Assembly: GCA_964631125.1 (NCBI GenBank) | Contig: CAZVYN010000008.1 | Location: forward strand, 17,009-81,008 | Reading direction: 5' to 3' | Length of the DNA stretch: 64,000 nucleotides | Origin: CAZVYN01 sp964631125 | GTDB taxonomy: Bacteria; Eisenbacteria; RBG-16-71-46; CAIMUX01 | Shown: positions 59,946-64,000 of the stretch, in pieces | How the letters are laid out: every line of letters starts with the position of its first letter | Numbering within the stretch: position 1 is the stretch's first letter | Position numbers and translations under genes: made by a program | Notes under the pieces: generated by a model | What the model saw: the letters and a program-made list of their open reading frames with translations, nothing else | What the model was told of the DNA's origin: nothing | The model's database searches: none

Positions 59946-61388
59946 TCAGACCCTCTCTCGGTCGAATTCCACGAGCGGGGTCTCGGTCAGCTCGCTCACG
60001 ACCAAGCGAAGCTTCCCGCGCTTCGTCCGCGCGATCGAATCGACGAGCTCGATCGAAATCTGCACGGCCGGACCGAGGAACTCGCGCGCCTGCCGTTCGA
60101 TCTCGGCGCGCGCCGCCGCGTCGAACTCGGGCGACGGCGCCAAGACGAAGACGACTCGATCGACCGCCTCCTGTCGGATCTGGCATTCGCGCACCGCGGG
60201 GAACGACTCGACCAGTGAGTAGACGTTGCCGATCATGCGTCCGTCGGGGAGTAGCAAGCGGTCGGCGATCTTGCCCTCGATGAACTCATAGGCGCGGAAA
60301 TCTCTCCCGCAGGCACACGACTCCAGGCGTCGCTGTGAGGCATCACCGGTGCGATAGCGAAGCAGCGGCATCGTCCAGTTGGTGAATCCGGTGATGACGA
60401 TCTCGCCGCGTTCTCCTTCGGGCGACCCGTCCCCTTCGGGTCGCATCAGCTCCACGATTCCGCTCTCCGGGTGTTCGTGATAGACCCCTCTTTCACAGTT
60501 GGAGATGACCGGTCCCATCTCGCCGCCCGCGCTGTATTGATCCGAGACGCGTCCTCCGAAGCGCCGCTCGATGATCGCGCGTTGATTCGCGAAGAGCTGC
60601 TCGCCGCTCGTGATGATGGCGGGAGGAGGGAAGGTGACCGGGATGTCGTCGGGCCAGATCGCCGCGACGAGCGAGAGCGCCGAAGGATGGCCGAGGATCT
60701 CCGCGGGTCGGAACCCCTCCAAGAAGCGCGCATAGTGCGGGATCGTCCGAGGCGAGAGGTGATAGATCGAGAGCAGCACCTTGTTCTCGATTCGGTCGCG
60801 CCGCCAGAAGGGGGGCTCCTGTTGATCGCCGCGGAGCAGCGCGATACCCGAGAAGGTGGCCCGGCGGGCGCCGAGACGCGAGCCCGCCCAGGTGCGACAT
60901 CGATCCGCGAACGCCCAGTAACGCTGGATCTCGTCGCGGGTCGAGTAGAAGAGCATTGGACTGCCGGTCGTACCGGCGGTCCCCTTCGCCACTAGCTTCC
61001 AGCGTGACGCCCCGCGGGCCAGAAACGAGTCGGGATTCGCGCGCACGGTCGCCTTGTCGAGCGCGGGCAACAAGGTGAGCACGTCGGGCCGGCCCAGGTC
61101 GTTCTCCGAGATCCCCGAGCGGAGGAAGAGTTCCTCGTAGTAAGGAACGTTGCGACGACAGTGGCGGAGCAGGGCGGTCAGATTCCGCTGCTGTTCCGCC
61201 TCGATTCGTTCGCGCGACCAGCGCTCCGACGCATCCAACGCGGCCCGAGCGCGCTTGAACTCCGCGCCATACCGGAGGTGGTGGAAGAACGCACCGTAGG
61301 CGCTGAGGGCGATGTCCTGAACAGGCGTCGGCAGGCGTTGACTGAAGGCGAGCGCCCGCGAGATGACCGGACGGAGAACGGTGAACAA
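59946..61388 (-). CDS. CapK/PaaK-like adenylate-forming protein
   Basis: A 480-residue member of the phenylacetate-CoA ligase-like family seen in capsule loci (CapK). It has AKGTAGTTGSPMLFYSTRDE (phosphate-binding loop), ITSGEQLFANQRAIIE, SDQYSAGGEMG, LLRYRTGD, and a late T-K-R-G-K-L lysine region. The role in polysaccharide synthesis is not settled; it may activate an acyl group. A TTG start at 61388 has GGGGGGGAG four bases upstream, better than the ATG at 61415. It follows the heparinase-like gene by 27 bp. Confidence 0.88.
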   Translation of the reverse strand: MFTVLRPVISRALAFSQRLPTPVQDIALSAYGAFFHHLRYGAEFKRARAALDASERWSRERIEAEQQRNLTALLRHCRRNVPYYEELFLRSGISENDLGRPDVLTLLPALDKATVRANPDSFLARGASRWKLVAKGTAGTTGSPMLFYSTRDEIQRYWAFADRCRTWAGSRLGARRATFSGIALLRGDQQEPPFWRRDRIENKVLLSIYHLSPRTIPHYARFLEGFRPAEILGHPSALSLVAAIWPDDIPVTFPPPAIITSGEQLFANQRAIIERRFGGRVSDQYSAGGEMGPVISNCERGVYHEHPESGIVELMRPEGDGSPEGERGEIVITGFTNWTMPLLRYRTGDASQRRLESCACGRDFRAYEFIEGKIADRLLLPDGRMIGNVYSLVESFPAVRECQIRQEAVDRVVFVLAPSPEFDAAARAEIERQAREFLGPAVQISIELVDSIARTKRGKLRLVVSELTETPLVEFDRERV

Positions 61389-61415
61389 ATGTCTCCCCCC
61401 CGGGAGGTCGGGCAA

Positions 61416-63626
61416 TCAGGGCGCGTCGAAGGATTGATCGCTGCAGGGCGTGCCGGGAGGACACGCCGAGAAACGCAGCGTGTCCCCATTCTCGACCGCC
61501 TGGATCGAGAGCAGCCCGGCCTGCGCGTTGGAGGTCACCTCCGCGTACGGCGCGTTCTTGGCGGTGACGTGGACGAGATAAGCGATGTCGACCGTGTCGT
61601 CGGCGCCGTTGACGGTGACCTCGATGCGCCAGTCGGCGGCGACCATCGGCGGGTCATGGCGGTGTGCGACGTAGTAGTCATTGGTGGCGGCGGCGTCGCT
61701 CGGCATGTAGTTCCGCGCGGTCTGCTCGATGTAGCACTCGTAGCTCACGTCCGCGTTGTTCGCGACGTAGCCGAAGTCGTTGGGGAACTGATCCTGTCGC
61801 CAGGTGAGCCCGTTGCGAGACGGTCCACCGATGAGCCTGATCTGACTGGAGCCGTTCCCGCCGTCCTCGGCCGAGATGACATAGATCCGCGCCGCGCTGC
61901 CGCCGCGCTCGACTTCGACCATCTGATCGATGGTGGTGGAGAAGACGCCCCCCTGGGCCCAACTCCCCTTGATCGCGGTCGGCGTTATCCCGAGCTTCGG
62001 CTTGTGCACCATGTGCAAGAGCGACTTCACGTCGAGGTTGTCCTTGGTCAAGACGACGCGGTCCTGGACGAGGATCCAGTTCGGTCGGAACCAGGTCCAA
62101 CGACGCTTCACGCTCGAAGCCTTTCCGGGCGTGTACCCGATCGTGGCGTCGGCATCGATCACGGTCCGCTCCGGTGTCATCGAGATCTCGTCGACCTCGC
62201 CGGCCAACCCGAACTCATTGATCCAGGTGCAGAGCGGATACTTCGCTTTCGCCTGGCTGTTGCTGTAGTGGTTCTGCGCGCCGGTCACCGGATACGGAAC
62301 GTCGGTCATCGTGCTGCCCTGCGTGTCGTGCTTGAAGGTGCCGTACGACTCGGTCGGATCGTAGACCAGGACGCTGTTGAATCCTTGGGTCGACGTCAAC
62401 CACGGGCTGAAGTGGAGATCGAGATCGCTCTGGTAGAAACCTGTGTTGCAGATCAGGTCGTCGGCCCCGCGAGCGACGTCCCAGTGGAGGACCCCGCGCG
62501 TCTGAGCGATCTTCGGAGCACAGTGGAAGAACGTCGTGATGTCCGTCGAAGCGGAGCCGAAACTCCATCCCGTGCGTCCCAGATACCAACCATATGGGTC
62601 ATACCAATCGAGTGGGCCCGCCGACGGAGGATCGTACGGCAGGGTCGGGATGTACCAGGCCAGCAGATAGACGCCGCTCGAAGGGGAGTAGGAATTCGTG
62701 TCGACCATCATCTTGGCCATGCCTTGAGCGTGCCGACTTCCGAGTCGTGAACCTTCCCAGGCGAAGAAGGCCTCGGGGACGAGACTCGTCGAGTTGTACT
62801 TGCCGATCATCCGGCGGCTCTTCTTGTCGGGTCGGAACGCCGCCGTCCAGAACTGCCACGAGTTCTCCATGGAAGGGGATCCCGAGATGAGATCGAGCCC
62901 CGCGGTGTGCTTGAGCACATCCATGAAGGTGAACATCTGGGAGTAGTACTTGCCGAAGTATCCGTCCTGCGCGCCGTTCGGTTTCATCTGGTCGTAGCAG
63001 GGGATGCAGCCGTTGCGGAGCCAATTGATCGAGGACTCGAGACCGATCTTGAGCGTGGCGTCGTAGGCGGTGTCGTTGACCAAGCCGTACTTGAAGGGCC
63101 AGGAGTAGTCCGAGTACTGCTGCGCGTACGAGCTGATATTCGTCGTGGAGGCGGAGGCCTGCATGCAGCTCTCGATCTGGGTCTTCTGCGCCTCGGTCAG
63201 GCGATCGAAGCACCAGTCGTAGGCCAAGACCAGCGCGGAGACGCGACCGACCGTCCGCCCCTCGCCCGAACAGAATCCGGACGTGTTCGCGTCCACCGTG
63301 GCCATGGCGAGCGTGATCGCCTTGTCGGCGTAGGCGGTGTTCTGCGAGATCAAGTACGCCGCGGCGAAGTGCATCATGTTGCCGGGATCGGTCAGCGACG
63401 CCTGGTCGACCCAGTTCTTGTAGCGCACCCAGATCACGTTGTTGCCGCCGTTGAGTGCTCGGTCGCGGATGACCGCGAGCGAGTCGGGGTAGAAATAGAA
63501 ACGCGGATGGGCGGTGTCGACCGTCACCGCACGCGCAACAGGGGCGTCGGCGAAGAGCGCGAGCGCTCCGAGGATCGCGATCGTCCAGCGCGAAAGACAC
63601 AAGGTGCGGGCGAGTTGCTTCAGCAT
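61416..63626 (-). CDS. Secreted heparinase II/III-like polysaccharide lyase
   Basis: A 736-residue exported protein with a signal peptide ending near A-R-A|V (about 31-34). Residues about 40-330 look like an alpha/alpha-toroid (HPRFYFYPDSLAVIRDRAL, LVLAYDWCFDRLTEAQK), and the rest like the beta-sandwich of heparinase/alginate lyases (WTWFRPNWILVQDRVVL, PERTVIDADATIGYTPG). Several Cys suggest disulfides. In a glycan locus it may trim or degrade the polymer in the periplasm. It is the first gene of the seven-gene minus-strand unit. Assignment to a lyase family is by fold pattern only. Confidence 0.65.
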   Translation of the reverse strand: MLKQLARTLCLSRWTIAILGALALFADAPVARAVTVDTAHPRFYFYPDSLAVIRDRALNGGNNVIWVRYKNWVDQASLTDPGNMMHFAAAYLISQNTAYADKAITLAMATVDANTSGFCSGEGRTVGRVSALVLAYDWCFDRLTEAQKTQIESCMQASASTTNISSYAQQYSDYSWPFKYGLVNDTAYDATLKIGLESSINWLRNGCIPCYDQMKPNGAQDGYFGKYYSQMFTFMDVLKHTAGLDLISGSPSMENSWQFWTAAFRPDKKSRRMIGKYNSTSLVPEAFFAWEGSRLGSRHAQGMAKMMVDTNSYSPSSGVYLLAWYIPTLPYDPPSAGPLDWYDPYGWYLGRTGWSFGSASTDITTFFHCAPKIAQTRGVLHWDVARGADDLICNTGFYQSDLDLHFSPWLTSTQGFNSVLVYDPTESYGTFKHDTQGSTMTDVPYPVTGAQNHYSNSQAKAKYPLCTWINEFGLAGEVDEISMTPERTVIDADATIGYTPGKASSVKRRWTWFRPNWILVQDRVVLTKDNLDVKSLLHMVHKPKLGITPTAIKGSWAQGGVFSTTIDQMVEVERGGSAARIYVISAEDGGNGSSQIRLIGGPSRNGLTWRQDQFPNDFGYVANNADVSYECYIEQTARNYMPSDAAATNDYYVAHRHDPPMVAADWRIEVTVNGADDTVDIAYLVHVTAKNAPYAEVTSNAQAGLLSIQAVENGDTLRFSACPPGTPCSDQSFDAP

Positions 63627-63725
63627 GGGTCCGTTCCATTTCTGGTCTTGGTCCGCTCGGGCTCGCCCATCCGGGCGCGGCGCTCTTCCAGAGTTATCGG
63701 CGCGTGAAGGCGGGTTCCCTCGTCC

Positions 63726-64000
63726 CTAAGGTGGCGATGAGACCGGTCGCAAGAGCAAAGGCCGCTCCCGGAGGATCGCGGCGTAGATCTCCTCGATCCG
63801 GTCCACGCAGCGGTCGAGGCTGTATCGCTGCCGGACCTCGGCCGCACCCGCTGCTCCCATACGCCGCGCCGCCTGCGGATCCCGGAGGATGCCCAAGATT
63901 GCGGCGGAGAGCCTAGCGATATCGCCCGGCGGAACCACGAGGCCGCAGAGCGGCGCCTGCACGATGTCAGGGATCGCGCCGACGCTCGTCGCGACGAGCG
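63726..64000 (-). CDS. Glycosyltransferase C-terminus (5' part outside the window)
   Basis: The frame is open to the right edge; 90 residues are visible. They read as the end of a GT-B (GT4) enzyme: LVATSVGAIPDIV, GLVVPPGDIARLSAAILGIL, ARRMGAAGAAEVRQRYSLDRCVDRIEEIY. It lies 99 bp upstream of the heparinase-like gene on the same strand, so the polysaccharide locus continues beyond the window. Confidence 0.85.
   Translation of the reverse strand, partial: LVATSVGAIPDIVQAPLCGLVVPPGDIARLSAAILGILRDPQAARRMGAAGAAEVRQRYSLDRCVDRIEEIYAAILRERPLLLRPVSSPP

Noticed and set aside
1..64000. tRNA, rRNA, CRISPR, insertion sequence or prophage
   Set aside because: No cloverleaf, regularly spaced direct repeats, transposase, integrase or phage structural gene was recognised on reading both strands.

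Overview
This is a GC-rich bacterial chromosome segment (64 kb) with tightly packed genes on both strands. Several secreted proteins end in a FlgD-type Ig module of about 80 residues (an N-P-S/N start, a W-D-G core, a G-x-Y-x-x-R-L/I-type end). This module, with OmpA/TSP3, Omp85 and VCBS-repeat proteins, points to a diderm of the FCB group. Candidatus Eisenbacteria or a close relative is my best guess from gene content and GC; no rRNA or ribosomal protein gene is present to settle it.

Layout. 1-12 kb: the start of a secreted VCBS-repeat protein (cut by the window edge), a DinB-like protein, a LytS/LytTR two-component pair, a two-domain retropepsin-like protease, a GNAT enzyme, a GT2 glycosyltransferase fused to a Rossmann domain, a class I aminotransferase, a CPA1 antiporter fused to a rhodanese domain, an LCM-type methyltransferase and a zinc alcohol dehydrogenase. 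12-31 kb: a Lys-rich 32-residue protein, a LysM protein, lipoproteins, a large Lhr helicase, a KatE-type catalase, a secreted alpha/beta hydrolase, envelope proteins (beta-barrel, glycine-zipper lipoprotein, OmpA/TSP3), a YifB/ComM ATPase, an Eis-like acetyltransferase and an Omp85-like protein. 31-45 kb: fasciclin and DUF378 proteins, an XRE-cupin regulator, an orphan BrnA antitoxin, two giant Ser/Thr kinase-NB-ARC-TPR proteins, an ECF sigma factor and two FlgD-tailed secreted proteins. 45.7-64 kb: a surface polysaccharide locus with WbpB/WbpD/WbpE/WecB-type sugar enzymes, a Wzx-like flippase, an AsnB-like enzyme, five glycosyltransferases, a CapA-like protein, a methyltransferase, a CapK-like ligase and a secreted heparinase-like protein.

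Most striking observation: the antiporter-rhodanese gene has an in-frame UGA exactly where related rhodanese domains have the second Cys of a C-x-C-P-N-E motif. The same frame continues through a well-formed rhodanese C-terminus to a TAG, and a bacterial SECIS-like hairpin lies 16 nt after the UGA. I read it as a selenoprotein (546 aa, Sec502) that ordinary gene calling would truncate.

Other points: a 52-bp palindrome is present in two identical copies 39 kb apart, each about 100 bp downstream of a minus-strand stop codon with a tandem repeat between. Five short tandem arrays, each with a different unit, all lie just 3' of minus-strand stop codons. There are remnants of brnT, kdpE and a second DinB gene. 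No tRNA, rRNA, CRISPR array, IS element or prophage was found.
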